A DNA stretch of 64,000 nucleotides from Pedobacter montanisoli (GTDB lineage Bacteria; Bacteroidota; Bacteroidia; Sphingobacteriales; Sphingobacteriaceae): assembly GCF_022809115.1 (NCBI RefSeq), contig NZ_JALGBH010000002.1, positions 1,429,543 through 1,493,542 of the forward strand, given 5' to 3'. The notes under the pieces are model-generated. The model saw only the letters and a list, made by a program, of their open reading frames with translations, made no database searches and was not told the DNA's origin. Below, in pieces: positions 27,042-36,293 of the stretch. The position numbers were made by a program, and so were the translations under genes. Each line of letters begins with the position of its first letter. The first letter of the stretch is position 1.

Positions 27042-28817
27042 ATGACCTACAAAGAAAAATTAAATGCCATAAGGCAGCAAATGCATACCGAAGGTATTGC
27101 AGCTTATATTATTCCTTCGGCAGACCCTCATATTAGCGAGTACCTTCCTGAACATTATAAATCTATTGCTTTTACAACCGGTTTTACAGGTTCTGTAAGT
27201 ACAGTAGTAATTACCCAGAATTTTGCCGGACTTTGGGCAGATTCAAGATATTATGTACAGGCCGAGGAGCAATTAAAAAACAGCGGATTTGAACTGGTTA
27301 AGCTAAAAGCTCAGGGCGTACCTGAATATGTTGAATGGTTAGCCGATCATTTAAATAACGGAGATACAGTTGCTTTTGACGAAAATACTGTATCTGTTGT
27401 ATTAGGTCTGCACCTTGAAAAACTGCTTGCACCTAAACAAATTAAATTCCTTAACCGCGATTTTGTAGGTAAAATATGGGATAACAGACCGCAGCTCCCT
27501 TCAAATTTAGCTTTCTTAATTAATGATGAATTTATTGGTCGGTCTGTTGAATCTAAACTGGCTGAAATTAGAAAAGCCCTGAAGAAAAACGGAGCCGAGT
27601 ATCACCTGATCTCTTCATTGGATGATATGGCCTGGATCTTTAACCTGCGTGGTACTGATGTAGGTTACAATCCTGTTGTGCTAAGTTTCGCATTGATTAC
27701 CAACGAAACAGCTGCTTTATACATCGAAAAAGCCAAGTTAACCAGTCAAAGCATTACCAAATTAGAAATGTCGGGCGTTACGGTTAAAGAATATAATGCT
27801 ATCCGTACAGATCTTGAGCATATCCCTGAGCAGTCAAGTATTTTTGTAGATCCTAATCGCAATTGTTTCGCCTTGTACAAAAAAATACCGGCTTCGGTAC
27901 ATAAGGTTTTAGAAACCAACCCTTCTACCGTTTTTAAAGCTATTAAAAACGAAACCGAAATCAAAAACACTCGCATTACCATGGCTAAAGACGGTGCAGC
28001 CATGACGCTTTTCTTTAAATGGATCAAAGATAATGTGGGTAAAACAGCAATCACCGAAATCTCTGCTGCCGAAAAATTAAGACAATTCAGAGCAGCTCAG
28101 GAAGGGTTTGTTGGCGAAAGTTTTAACACTATTGCCGGATACAAAGAACATGGCGCTTTACCACATTATTCATCAACACCTGAAAGTGATGTAGCGATAA
28201 AACCGGAAGGTTTATTTCTTGTAGATTCTGGCGGACAATACCAATATGGCACTACAGATATTACTCGTGTTATTCCTCTGGGTAACAATACCGAAGAAGA
28301 AAAAACAGACTATACTCTGGTACTTAAAGCCATGATAGAGGGTAGCCGTACACGTTTCCCTAAAGGCACTTGCGGTTATGCTATCGATGCCATTACACGT
28401 AAACCGATGTGGGATCATGCTTTAAATTATGGACACGGAACCGGACATGGTGTTGGTTATTTCTTAAATGTTCATGAAGGCCCTCATGTATTTAATGCCT
28501 CTGCTACACCAGTAAGCATAGAACCAGGCACCATTACTTCAATAGAACCAGGAATATACCGCATAGGCAAACATGGTGTGCGTATAGAAAATCTGGTATT
28601 AACCGTTAAAGATGAAGTAAATGAGTTTAATGAGTTTTACAAATTTGAAACGCTTACTTTAGCACCTATTGATACCACTTTGGTAAAAACAGAACTACTG
28701 GAAAAACATCATATTAACTGGTTAAACAATTACCATAAAGAAGTTTATGAGAAAGTTAGTCCGTTATTGGATAACGAAACCAAAGCATTTCTTGCAGAAA
28801 TGACCAAAGCCATTTAA
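27042..28817 (+). CDS. Xaa-Pro aminopeptidase (aminopeptidase P, M24B)
   Basis: The 591-residue protein has the three-part aminopeptidase P form: two creatinase-like N-terminal domains (about 1-310) and a pita-bread catalytic domain (about 310-540). Metal ligands are visible in LVDSGGQYQYGTTDITR (two aspartates), GHGTGHGVGYFLNVHEGP (histidine), TSIEPGIY (glutamate) and GVRIENLVL (glutamate). It removes an N-terminal residue before proline. It has no signal peptide, so it acts in the cytoplasm. The gene is divergent from the hydroxyproline regulator. A role in clearing proline- or hydroxyproline-containing peptides such as collagen fragments fits the location. Confidence 0.93.
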   Translation: MTYKEKLNAIRQQMHTEGIAAYIIPSADPHISEYLPEHYKSIAFTTGFTGSVSTVVITQNFAGLWADSRYYVQAEEQLKNSGFELVKLKAQGVPEYVEWLADHLNNGDTVAFDENTVSVVLGLHLEKLLAPKQIKFLNRDFVGKIWDNRPQLPSNLAFLINDEFIGRSVESKLAEIRKALKKNGAEYHLISSLDDMAWIFNLRGTDVGYNPVVLSFALITNETAALYIEKAKLTSQSITKLEMSGVTVKEYNAIRTDLEHIPEQSSIFVDPNRNCFALYKKIPASVHKVLETNPSTVFKAIKNETEIKNTRITMAKDGAAMTLFFKWIKDNVGKTAITEISAAEKLRQFRAAQEGFVGESFNTIAGYKEHGALPHYSSTPESDVAIKPEGLFLVDSGGQYQYGTTDITRVIPLGNNTEEEKTDYTLVLKAMIEGSRTRFPKGTCGYAIDAITRKPMWDHALNYGHGTGHGVGYFLNVHEGPHVFNASATPVSIEPGTITSIEPGIYRIGKHGVRIENLVLTVKDEVNEFNEFYKFETLTLAPIDTTLVKTELLEKHHINWLNNYHKEVYEKVSPLLDNETKAFLAEMTKAI

Positions 28818-28835
28818 GAACAAAATTTTGTTCTT
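28816..28835 (+). terminator. Palindrome at the end of the aminopeptidase gene
   Basis: AAGAACAAAATTTTGTTCTT is a perfect 20-base palindrome overlapping the stop codon and followed by ATTG. It may act as a weak terminator, although the stem is AT-rich and lacks a long T-run. Confidence 0.4.
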
Positions 28836-28861
28836 ATTGTAATGTGTCTGTAAAGAAGAAA

Positions 28862-28966
28862 ACGTCATCCTGAGCACGAAGTAGCTGCGAAGCAAATTCA
28901 TTTCAGGATCTTAAAAGAAATTAATCTCATGTATTAAGATACCGTATCAAGTACGGGATGACGCAT
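28862..28966. repeat. Dispersed intergenic repeat, copy 3
   Basis: It starts CGTCATCCTGAGCACGAAG, continues with TTTCAGGATCTTAAAAG, and ends with an inverted pair GTATCAAGTACGGGATGACGC. CCTGA and TCAGG can pair, and the end GATGACG is the inverted counterpart of the beginning CGTCATC. It is the only content of the spacer between the aminopeptidase and CvfB genes apart from the CvfB promoter. Confidence 0.7.
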
Positions 28967-29014
28967 TCTACCTTTCAGACACATTTTGTATGCCATAAAA
29001 CCCGGCTTATAAAC

Positions 29015-29022
29015 TATCTTTG
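29015..29022 (+). promoter_or_regulatory. Candidate -7 promoter box for cvfB
   Basis: TATCTTTG matches the Bacteroidota TAnnTTTG box, 17 bases before the ATG at 29040. TTTG at 28985-28988 could be the -33 box, but the 26-base gap is longer than usual. Confidence 0.5.
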
Positions 29023-29039
29023 CACTATAATTATATAGC

Positions 29040-29870
29040 ATGATCAGAACAGGAGAATACAATAATTTACGTGTGGCGGCCAAAAACAGTCAGGGATTAA
29101 GTTTATCTGATGGTAGCGAAGAAGTACTTCTACCCTTTACCGAAGTACCTAAAAACATAGAACTGGGCGATAACATTGAGGTTTTTGTTTATAAAAACAA
29201 GGATAATCAGACCATTGCCACAACCAAAAAAGCTTTAGCTACTGCCAATGAATTTGCGCTGTTAACTGTGGTTGATGTAACCGACGACGGAGCTTACCTA
29301 GATCTGGGTATAGATAAAGATGTATTTGTTCCTAACCGCGAACAAAAAAGACCGATGCAACGTGATGAAAGTTATGTGGTTTATGTATATGTAGATGAAA
29401 TTTCTAACCGATTACTGGCCTCTTCTAAAGTAGATAAGTTTGTTGAGCATGTTGACCATGACTTTGAGGAAGGCGATATGGTTGATTTATTAATTGTAGA
29501 TAAATCTGATCTGGGCTACAATGCCATTATCAATAATGAGTTTATAGGCTTGCTTTATAACAACGAATTATTTACCCACCTTGAACCAGGCATGCACTGT
29601 AAAGGTTGGATCAAGAAAATAAGGGTTGAAGGCAAGATTGACCTTACCCTGCAACCATCGGGCTTTGGACATATTTTAGACACCAAAGACGTAATCTTAA
29701 ACGAACTAAAGGAAACAGGTGGAAAAATTAATTTAGGCGATAAAAGCTCACCTGAAGAAATCTACCATCGCTTTAAAGTAAGTAAAAGTGCTTTTAAAAA
29801 AGCGATAGGTGGTTTATATAAAGAAAGACTGATTACCGTATCTGATCATGAAATTGCTTTAGTAAAGTAA
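29040..29870 (+). CDS. CvfB-like S1 RNA-binding protein
   Basis: The 276-residue protein has the CvfB plan: repeated S1-like OB-fold domains over about 1-215. FALLTVVDVTDDGAYLDLGIDKDVFVPNREQKRPM and GMHCKGWIKKIRVEGKIDLTLQP are typical pieces. A C-terminal winged helix from about 225 follows (PEEIYHRFKVSKSAFKKAIGGLYKERLI). Staphylococcal CvfB binds RNA and affects virulence factor expression; elsewhere the role is less clear. It acts in the cytoplasm. It is a single gene with its own likely promoter and terminator. Confidence 0.92.
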   Translation: MIRTGEYNNLRVAAKNSQGLSLSDGSEEVLLPFTEVPKNIELGDNIEVFVYKNKDNQTIATTKKALATANEFALLTVVDVTDDGAYLDLGIDKDVFVPNREQKRPMQRDESYVVYVYVDEISNRLLASSKVDKFVEHVDHDFEEGDMVDLLIVDKSDLGYNAIINNEFIGLLYNNELFTHLEPGMHCKGWIKKIRVEGKIDLTLQPSGFGHILDTKDVILNELKETGGKINLGDKSSPEEIYHRFKVSKSAFKKAIGGLYKERLITVSDHEIALVK

Positions 29871-29890
29871 GCTCGAATATATTTTTTATA

Positions 29891-29923
29891 AGGTTCATTC
29901 TTAGGTAAGAATGAACCTTTTTT
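29891..29923 (+). terminator. Rho-independent terminator after cvfB
   Basis: AGGTTCATTCTTA (29891-29903) and TAAGAATGAACCT (29906-29918) form a perfect 13-base stem with a two-base loop, followed by a T-run. It is placed 20 bases past the cvfB stop and can also serve the convergent gene from the other side. Confidence 0.88.
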
Positions 29924-29929
29924 ATTTTG

Positions 29930-31738
29930 CTATCCTCCCTTAATCACTTTAAGCATTTGCGGATTAGCACCCTCTAATCTGATTAGGTATATCCCGTTAG
30001 GGTATTCTGTAAGATCGTATTTAATTTCGTTCTCTCCGGCTTTTATTTCTTTGGTTTTTAACAAGCGTCCCGTTAAATCGGTTAAATAAGATTTATGGTA
30101 TAAACCCATTCCAAATTTCACATTAGCAACCCTATTTGTCGGGTTTGGATAAATCTTTAAATCCATGGTTGCCAAACCAAAGGTTAAGGCTTTTTCTCCC
30201 ACTTTGATTATTTCACTATCATAATCCACCTGTTGTAACCGGTAATAATTAATTCCATTTAACGGATTATTATCAAAGTATGTGTAATTAAGAGGAGTTG
30301 ATACCGTTCCTGCTCCCTTTACTCGACCCAATTCACTATAAGTCTGGCCATTGGCACTACGGCTTATGATAAATTCCTTATTGTTATTTTCAGACAAAGT
30401 ATTCCATTGCAACTTAACGCCATTATTTTGTACCGCAGCTGTAAAGTTTCCTAAGCTAACCGATAAAGTGGATTGATACTCATATGCACCTAAATCAATA
30501 TTACTTCCATCTAAACGAAGATTACCTGCTAAATCCTTGGTGCTGGCATCGAGCCCTGCAAACAAAGCATTATTGCCCATACCAATAGCCGGACTACCTG
30601 TTTTAAGCGTATAATCTCCTTTGGTGCCCATAGCAGGAGTTAATGGAGCGGTAAAAATCTGACTTACGGTTATACCTGTTGCATCAATGTTATTATTGGT
30701 TGTACTGGAATTTCCCTCTATTAAGCTATAAGAAATTACGGGAGTAGAACTGCTGTTAGATATTCCTGAGCTATTACCGTAAATAATACTATTGCGAATT
30801 TGAGGATTGGAACCACTATTATATAGCGCTCCCCCGCTTGTAGCCGTATTACCGCTCAAGGTTACATTGATAAGAATTGGAGCAGAACTTGTATTGTACA
30901 TAGCGCCACCATTAGGATTGCCTGAATTGCCACTAAACATTACATTGGTAAGCATTGGGTTGGATGATGAATTATACATCCCTCCTCCCGAAGCAGCAGA
31001 GTTACCGCTAAAAGTTACATTGGTAAGAATTGGGTTGGATGAAGAAGTACTATACATTCCTCCTCCACTGGTTGCCATATTACTAACAATGATTACATTG
31101 CTAAAAGCAGGGCTGGAAGAATAGTTATATATACCGCCACCATTATATTGATATATCAGCTTACCATTAATAATCAAATAACCACCACCACTTGCATTAC
31201 CACTGATAATGGTAAAGCCATTGAGCTCTATATTACTTACAGCAACGGCAACTACCACATGAAAAGCATTACCAATGTACTTATTACTGGTTATATTACC
31301 ATTGGCATCAAAAGTATCGTTATTGTCTATATCTCCACTCAGAATAACAGGATTTGCTTTCCAGTTTCTATCGGTCATATCAGGATTACCCGTTCCCGGA
31401 AATCCGCCATAAATTTTCACATTACTTACTAAGAGAAAGGTATTGTCACGTCCCTTATCTGTACCAAAATTAGCCCCATCTTGAGGGCTGTATTTAGGTT
31501 TGTAAGTACCCTTGGCTACCCAGATTTCTTTCACTGTACCTGCATTAGCTGCATTCAGATTCTTTGCTGCCAGTAAGGCATCAGCCAGTTCTGGCACAGC
31601 ATTAACCCAACTATCACCTGCAGCATTTCCTGCGGCTGTTTTGTTTACATAGATAATGCCATTGGCATCAGGAGTTTGGGCAGATGCTAAAAATCCTGAA
31701 ATCATAAATAACAGGATCAGGTAAGGAAACTTTTTCAT
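29930..31738 (-). CDS. Secreted beta-helix protein with choice-of-anchor Q domain and T9SS tail
   Basis: From MKKFPYLILLFMISGFLASA (ATG at 31738) the protein has about 602 residues and a signal peptide; a longer start at 31810 adds an unlikely extension. The middle holds right-handed beta-helix repeats of the PMP type, with repeated GGGMY, NPILTNVTFSGNSA and related turns over about 185-320. SPAIGMGNNALFAGLD with AGNLRLDGSNIDLGAYEY follows (choice-of-anchor Q). A Fn3-like segment and a C-terminal type A sorting domain (IYPNPTNRVANVKF to KVIKGG) complete it. The protein should cross the outer membrane by the type IX system. It is probably an adhesin or polysaccharide-binding protein. Confidence 0.9.
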   Translation of the reverse strand: MKKFPYLILLFMISGFLASAQTPDANGIIYVNKTAAGNAAGDSWVNAVPELADALLAAKNLNAANAGTVKEIWVAKGTYKPKYSPQDGANFGTDKGRDNTFLLVSNVKIYGGFPGTGNPDMTDRNWKANPVILSGDIDNNDTFDANGNITSNKYIGNAFHVVVAVAVSNIELNGFTIISGNASGGGYLIINGKLIYQYNGGGIYNYSSSPAFSNVIIVSNMATSGGGMYSTSSSNPILTNVTFSGNSAASGGGMYNSSSNPMLTNVMFSGNSGNPNGGAMYNTSSAPILINVTLSGNTATSGGALYNSGSNPQIRNSIIYGNSSGISNSSSTPVISYSLIEGNSSTTNNNIDATGITVSQIFTAPLTPAMGTKGDYTLKTGSPAIGMGNNALFAGLDASTKDLAGNLRLDGSNIDLGAYEYQSTLSVSLGNFTAAVQNNGVKLQWNTLSENNNKEFIISRSANGQTYSELGRVKGAGTVSTPLNYTYFDNNPLNGINYYRLQQVDYDSEIIKVGEKALTFGLATMDLKIYPNPTNRVANVKFGMGLYHKSYLTDLTGRLLKTKEIKAGENEIKYDLTEYPNGIYLIRLEGANPQMLKVIKGG

Positions 31739-31846
31739 CTTAATCTTTGAATGGTTCAAAGACAAATTTGAGCCTAAAACAAGGCTAGTGCAAGGTTTTA
31801 GGGCGGACAAAAAGCGGACAATTGGTTAAAAAGATAACAATTACTG

Positions 31847-33610
31847 CTATACAAGTGATAAGATATAACTTTCTAAAGTTTCGCCTTCGTTAAGAGATAA
31901 TTTATTTTTTAAGCGTCTTTTACTTCTGGCTACACTATCCGCCGCAATACCCAAGGTACCTGCAATTTCTTTGTTGTCCATCTGCAGAAACATCAGGCTG
32001 GCCAAACGTTCTTCTGCTGCTGTAAGACTGGGTAGAACGGCGTGCAAACGTGGATAAAAAACAGGATAAGCCTTATTAAAATCATTTCTGAAATTCTCCC
32101 ATTCAGCATCAGTTACCAACACATAAGCCCATAGTTTTTTTCCAATTAGCGTTTCATCCAAATTATTTTGAAGCATACTTTTTTGTAATGACTGACTTAA
32201 ATTGACAATGAGCTTGTCTTTTTCTAGCATCTGGTTTCTAAAATGCTGCAGGCTCTTTTTGGCCTTATCCACTTCAGCCTTCGCCTGTAAGCCTTCAAAA
32301 ATGCGTTTTTGTTTTTCTAATCTGGCTTTAAGGGCTTGCCTATTGTATAACAGCCAGCCTATAATACTCAACAATACAATGGCTATAATAATAGCTGTAC
32401 GGGTCTGTTTTAATTTCTGGATACTGGTATTGGCTTCTTCTAGATTTCTTTGGGTATGATCAAATAATATTTTAGCATTTATTGCCGATAATTTACTGTT
32501 ATTAAGCATTTGTTCCTCTTTCTGAAGATAATGACCATAACGATTTTGGTAATAGAGCGAACTATCTGTTTGCTCCAGATAAGTATAAATGGTGGCCATG
32601 CCTTTAAGTGCTTTGATCTGATCATCTAATTTCTCGCTGGCAAGTGCAGCTCCAAAAGCTGCTCTAAACGCGGTTAAAGCAGGTTGGTATTGCTTCTGAC
32701 TTAGAAAAATCTCTGCCCTGGCATTTTGAGCAATAGCTACATTATTGGGTTGATTATATTTAATACCGGCTTTTAGCTGTTCATTGATCAAGGGCAAGGC
32801 TTGGTTAGTGTTTCCTTGGTAAAAAAGACATTTGCCTATATTACCTTTGGCAATAGCCTGCCAAAGTTCTTGCGTACCCGCTGGTAAAGGTTTTTTATGC
32901 AGTGTATCTAAAATCTGCTCATAATAATTAATAGCCTTATCGTATTGCTTTAAGGCAAGATAAGAAGCGCCCATTACATCTAACTGAAAGATATAAACTT
33001 TGGGATCCCATTCATGTACTTTAATATGCTTAAAGGCCAAACACTGCTGCCCGTATTTGATGCTTTCTAAAAAATCTTTGGTTTTATACAAGGCCAGACT
33101 GGCTCCCAAGAACCTGTTTTGAACATAAGAAAAATACTTATGGCCTATGCGTTTTTGTATTTCCAATGCTTTTAGATTATAAAGCAAGCATCCTCCCTCA
33201 TAATCCATATCAGCAGCTAAGGCATAAATCTCTGCTAGCAACTGATCATCTTTCAGGTTACGGGCTAACTTTATAGCTTCGGTAACTTTTAGTGTATCCT
33301 GACGCTGCAGTCTAATTTTAAACCCTCTTCTACCCAATACATCAAACATCCATAAACGGGCTTTTAAACGTTCATCAGGATTTTTCTGAAGGTAGATCTT
33401 GAATTGATCTACAAATCTTACAAGGCTTTTGGCATTGAATTCTTTTCTTAAGATCGTGTAAGTATTTTCGGCATGATCCGTTTGGCTAGTTCCCGTTTTG
33501 GACCACGCATCTGCAAATGCTTCAACATACCGTTCCTGTGCCAAGCCAGTTGACCAAGCAAAAACCATAAAGATGAACAAAACTAATGAAAGGCGCATAT
33601 CAGAAAGCAT
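31847..33610 (-). CDS. TPR protein with membrane helix and LuxR-like HTH
   Basis: The 587-residue protein has a signal peptide ending near GLAQ; a start at MRLSLVLF, 33598, is equally possible. About six TPR-like helix pairs follow over about 90-350 (for example YLALKQYDKAINYYEQIL). One membrane helix lies near 400-420 (AIIIAIVLLSIIGWLLYN), then a coiled coil, and a C-terminal GerE-type HTH over about 530-575 (LTAAEERLASLMFLQMDNKEIAGTLGIAADSVARSKRRLKNKL). This is a common Bacteroidota form of membrane-bound regulator with a periplasmic TPR sensor. The T9SS protein gene follows it in the same direction and may be its target. Confidence 0.85.
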   Translation of the reverse strand: MLSDMRLSLVLFIFMVFAWSTGLAQERYVEAFADAWSKTGTSQTDHAENTYTILRKEFNAKSLVRFVDQFKIYLQKNPDERLKARLWMFDVLGRRGFKIRLQRQDTLKVTEAIKLARNLKDDQLLAEIYALAADMDYEGGCLLYNLKALEIQKRIGHKYFSYVQNRFLGASLALYKTKDFLESIKYGQQCLAFKHIKVHEWDPKVYIFQLDVMGASYLALKQYDKAINYYEQILDTLHKKPLPAGTQELWQAIAKGNIGKCLFYQGNTNQALPLINEQLKAGIKYNQPNNVAIAQNARAEIFLSQKQYQPALTAFRAAFGAALASEKLDDQIKALKGMATIYTYLEQTDSSLYYQNRYGHYLQKEEQMLNNSKLSAINAKILFDHTQRNLEEANTSIQKLKQTRTAIIIAIVLLSIIGWLLYNRQALKARLEKQKRIFEGLQAKAEVDKAKKSLQHFRNQMLEKDKLIVNLSQSLQKSMLQNNLDETLIGKKLWAYVLVTDAEWENFRNDFNKAYPVFYPRLHAVLPSLTAAEERLASLMFLQMDNKEIAGTLGIAADSVARSKRRLKNKLSLNEGETLESYILSLV

Positions 33611-33660
33611 CTTACCTCAAATATAAGAGATAACATGAACCCTGCTATATGATCAAATAA

Positions 33661-33691
33661 AAAAGGGCCAAATTAAAAAACTGACCCTTAT
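33661..33691 (-). terminator. Terminator after metZ
   Basis: On the minus strand AAGGGTCAG pairs imperfectly with TTGGCCCTT across an AT loop, followed by a T-run. It lies between the metZ stop and the start of the TPR regulator gene. Confidence 0.6.
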
Positions 33692-33710
33692 TAAAATGTT
33701 TCTTTCTGAT

Positions 33711-34871
33711 TTATTTCAAAGCCTGTTCAATATCTGCAATAATATCATCAATATGCTCTAAACCGATAGATAAACGTACAGAGCCTTGCTCTATCCCTAC
33801 AATATTTCTTTCTTCTTCGGTTAGTTTACTATGCGTACTTGTTGCCGGATGCGTAGCTATAGAACGGGTATCGGCCAGGTTTGCCGAAATAGAGAACAAT
33901 TTAAGTCCATCCATAAATTTACGTGCGCCTTCAATACCGCCTTTAACCACAATGGTTACAATACCGCCACCCATTTTCATCTGTTTCTTTGCAATTTCAT
34001 ATTGCGGATGTGATGGCAGGAAAGGATATTTTACCAGTTTAATTTGAGGATGGTTTTCCAGATACTGCGCAACCTTTAAAGCATTTTCGCAATGGCGATC
34101 CATACGAACAGCCAATGTTTCTAAACTTTTTGACAAGATCCAGGCATTAAATGGCGATAAAGACGGTCCGCTGTGACGAGCAAAAGCCACCACATCACTG
34201 ATTAGCACCTTACTACCTAAGATAATACCACCCAAAGCCCTGCCCTGTCCATCTATATATTTAGTGGCCGAGTGAATAGAAATATGAGCGCCTAACTTTA
34301 TGGGTTGCTGTAGGTATGGCGTAGCAAAGCAATTATCTACCACTAAAAGGGTATTGTGTTTTTTGGCTAGATCAGCTAAAAATGCCAAGTCTATAATATC
34401 AATGCCTGGATTAGAAGGGGTTTCTACAAAAATAAGTTTGGTATTGGGTTTAATCAAAGCTTCCCAATCTTCAGGTTTATCTAAATCGGCATAATCAAAA
34501 GTTACGCCCCATTTGGCAAAAATATTGGTAAGCAACTGGTGGGTAGAACCAAAAACCGAGCGGCTCGAAACAATATGATCGCCACTTTTAAGGAAAGTGG
34601 CGAAAGTAGTAAATATTGCAGCCATACCTGTTGCGGTAGCAAAACCATCTTCTGCACCTTCTAGCAGAGCCATTTTTTCTATAAACTCAGAGGTGTTGGG
34701 ATTAGAATAACGACTATATACATTACCTTCTTTTTCATTAGCAAATAAAGCCCGCATCTCTTCGGCATCATCAAATTTATAACTTGAGGTAAGGTAAATA
34801 GGTGCCGAATGTTCTTTATGAGCACTTCTTTCAGTTTGAGTGCGTATGGCTATGGTTTCAAAATTTTCCAT
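33711..34871 (-). CDS. metZ: O-succinylhomoserine sulfhydrylase
   Basis: The 386-residue PLP enzyme belongs to the Cys/Met metabolism family. The PLP-lysine motif is SIHSATKYIDGQGRALGG (near 205), whose KYIDGQGR ending is typical of MetZ. The cofactor site includes SRYSNPNT and the loop ATGMAAIF, and the C-terminus has SVRLSIGLEHIDDII. It joins O-succinylhomoserine and sulfide to give homocysteine, the direct sulfhydrylation route to methionine. A cystathionine gamma-synthase activity cannot be fully excluded. The OsmC gene is 28 bases upstream in the same direction, so the two may share a transcript. Confidence 0.9.
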   Translation of the reverse strand: MENFETIAIRTQTERSAHKEHSAPIYLTSSYKFDDAEEMRALFANEKEGNVYSRYSNPNTSEFIEKMALLEGAEDGFATATGMAAIFTTFATFLKSGDHIVSSRSVFGSTHQLLTNIFAKWGVTFDYADLDKPEDWEALIKPNTKLIFVETPSNPGIDIIDLAFLADLAKKHNTLLVVDNCFATPYLQQPIKLGAHISIHSATKYIDGQGRALGGIILGSKVLISDVVAFARHSGPSLSPFNAWILSKSLETLAVRMDRHCENALKVAQYLENHPQIKLVKYPFLPSHPQYEIAKKQMKMGGGIVTIVVKGGIEGARKFMDGLKLFSISANLADTRSIATHPATSTHSKLTEEERNIVGIEQGSVRLSIGLEHIDDIIADIEQALK

Positions 34872-34899
34872 TGTATGAGGAACTATATTATAGGTGCTT

Positions 34900-35316
34900 T
34901 TATTTGTTTATGGTATAACTAAAATTGATGGTTGCTGAACGGCTTAAGATATTAGAAACCGAGCAGTATTTATCAAAGGTCATTTGCAATGCCCGCTTAA
35001 CTTTTTCTTCACTCACATCTCCAAATAAATCAAACCTGATATCTATTACATCAAAAATAGGCGGTATTTCTTCTTCTTTACGTGTAGCTTTAATATGAAT
35101 CTTGATATCATTGAGCGGTTCTCTCTGTTTGGTTAAAACGTTTACTACATCTATTCCGCTGCATCCACCTAAGCCCACCAAAAGCATTTCCATGGGCCTG
35201 AAACCCTTTCCTTCGCCGCCAATGGCAGGTTTACCATCTAATAAAACAGCATGTCCTTGCTCATTAATCGCTTCGAAATTAAATTTTCCGCTTTTGCGTG
35301 TCAGATTGATTTCCAT
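34900..35316 (-). CDS. OsmC/Ohr family protein
   Basis: The 138-residue protein has the OsmC fold with both redox cysteines, in LVGLGGCSGIDVVN (near 53) and DKYCSVSNIL (near 117). Members reduce organic or lipid hydroperoxides through these thiols, using dihydrolipoyl or other thiol partners. It is cytoplasmic. Its place ahead of the sulfur-assimilating metZ gene could give joint control under oxidative or sulfur stress, but this is inference. Confidence 0.9.
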   Translation of the reverse strand: MEINLTRKSGKFNFEAINEQGHAVLLDGKPAIGGEGKGFRPMEMLLVGLGGCSGIDVVNVLTKQREPLNDIKIHIKATRKEEEIPPIFDVIDIRFDLFGDVSEEKVKRALQMTFDKYCSVSNILSRSATINFSYTINK

Positions 35317-35442
35317 TTGTGATGTGTTCTATGATAAAAAGAATTTAAAAGCAAATTTAATGATAAAAACCAAAATATTATTCTTAAGTCAATTATTTTT
35401 AGCTCAACACACAGAATAAAATTTTGAACAAATATTAAAAAG

Positions 35443-36246
35443 TTAGAGATTATAAAAAACCAAGTTCTCTTTTTCCAGCTCAGGCAACTGTACCGCCCGA
35501 TCAAAAATGCCAAATACCGATGAACCGCTACCACTCATTAATGCAAATTTAGCTCCAGCCTCATAAAGCTTTGTTTTGATTTCGGCAATCTGTGGAAATG
35601 CTGCAAAAACAGAAGGTTCAAAATCGTTTAACATTACCGACTGCCATTCTGATAAAGGTAGTTCTATAAGTCTTTTGAGCGGTTGTACAGGTTGTTTTAC
35701 GCTTACATTAGCATAAGCCTGTGCCGTTGATACGTGAACAGGAGGTTTTACCAATACCAGGAAATAAGAACTTAGATCAATCTCAGCTTCCTCAAATTCA
35801 TCACCTTTTCCAAATGCGTAAACAGGTTGGTTCCGAATAAAAAAAGCGCAATCTGCTCCCAATTTGCGGGCATAATTTTCCATTTCGGCTATGCTGATAC
35901 CCAAATTGAATTTATCATTGATCAGCTTGATCAAAAACGCAGCATCGGCAGATCCTCCGCCCAAACCTGCGCCAACCGGTATATTCTTTAATAGAATAAT
36001 TCGCTGATTTGGTAAATTGAATTCTGCCTGCAGCATTTTAAAAGCACGGAGGCAAATGTTATCTGTTGTTTCTCCAGGTACCTCAATGCCTTTAACCATG
36101 CAAGATGTTTCCTCTGCATCAATCAGTTCAACTACATCATAAATCTTTATCGGGTAGAAAACCGTTTGCAGGTTGTGATAACCATCGGTTCTCTTTTCGG
36201 TTAGAAAAAGTCCCAGATTGATTTTGGCATTTGCAAAAGTTAACAT
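35443..36246 (-). CDS. ispE: 4-Diphosphocytidyl-2-C-methyl-D-erythritol kinase
   Basis: IspE phosphorylates CDP-methylerythritol in the non-mevalonate isoprenoid pathway. The 267-residue protein is a GHMP kinase. It begins FANAKINLGLFLTEKRTDGYHNL, where the lysine and aspartate bind substrate, and has the glycine-rich ATP loop NIPVGAGLGGGSADAAFL near 87-104. FALMSGSGSSVFGIF lies near the C-terminus. All key segments are intact. It is about 125 bases upstream of osmC in the same direction. Confidence 0.96.
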   Translation of the reverse strand: MLTFANAKINLGLFLTEKRTDGYHNLQTVFYPIKIYDVVELIDAEETSCMVKGIEVPGETTDNICLRAFKMLQAEFNLPNQRIILLKNIPVGAGLGGGSADAAFLIKLINDKFNLGISIAEMENYARKLGADCAFFIRNQPVYAFGKGDEFEEAEIDLSSYFLVLVKPPVHVSTAQAYANVSVKQPVQPLKRLIELPLSEWQSVMLNDFEPSVFAAFPQIAEIKTKLYEAGAKFALMSGSGSSVFGIFDRAVQLPELEKENLVFYNL

Positions 36247-36293
36247 CTTATTGTAATTGGTTATCGGTCATTTAAAAATCTGTATGCTCAACT

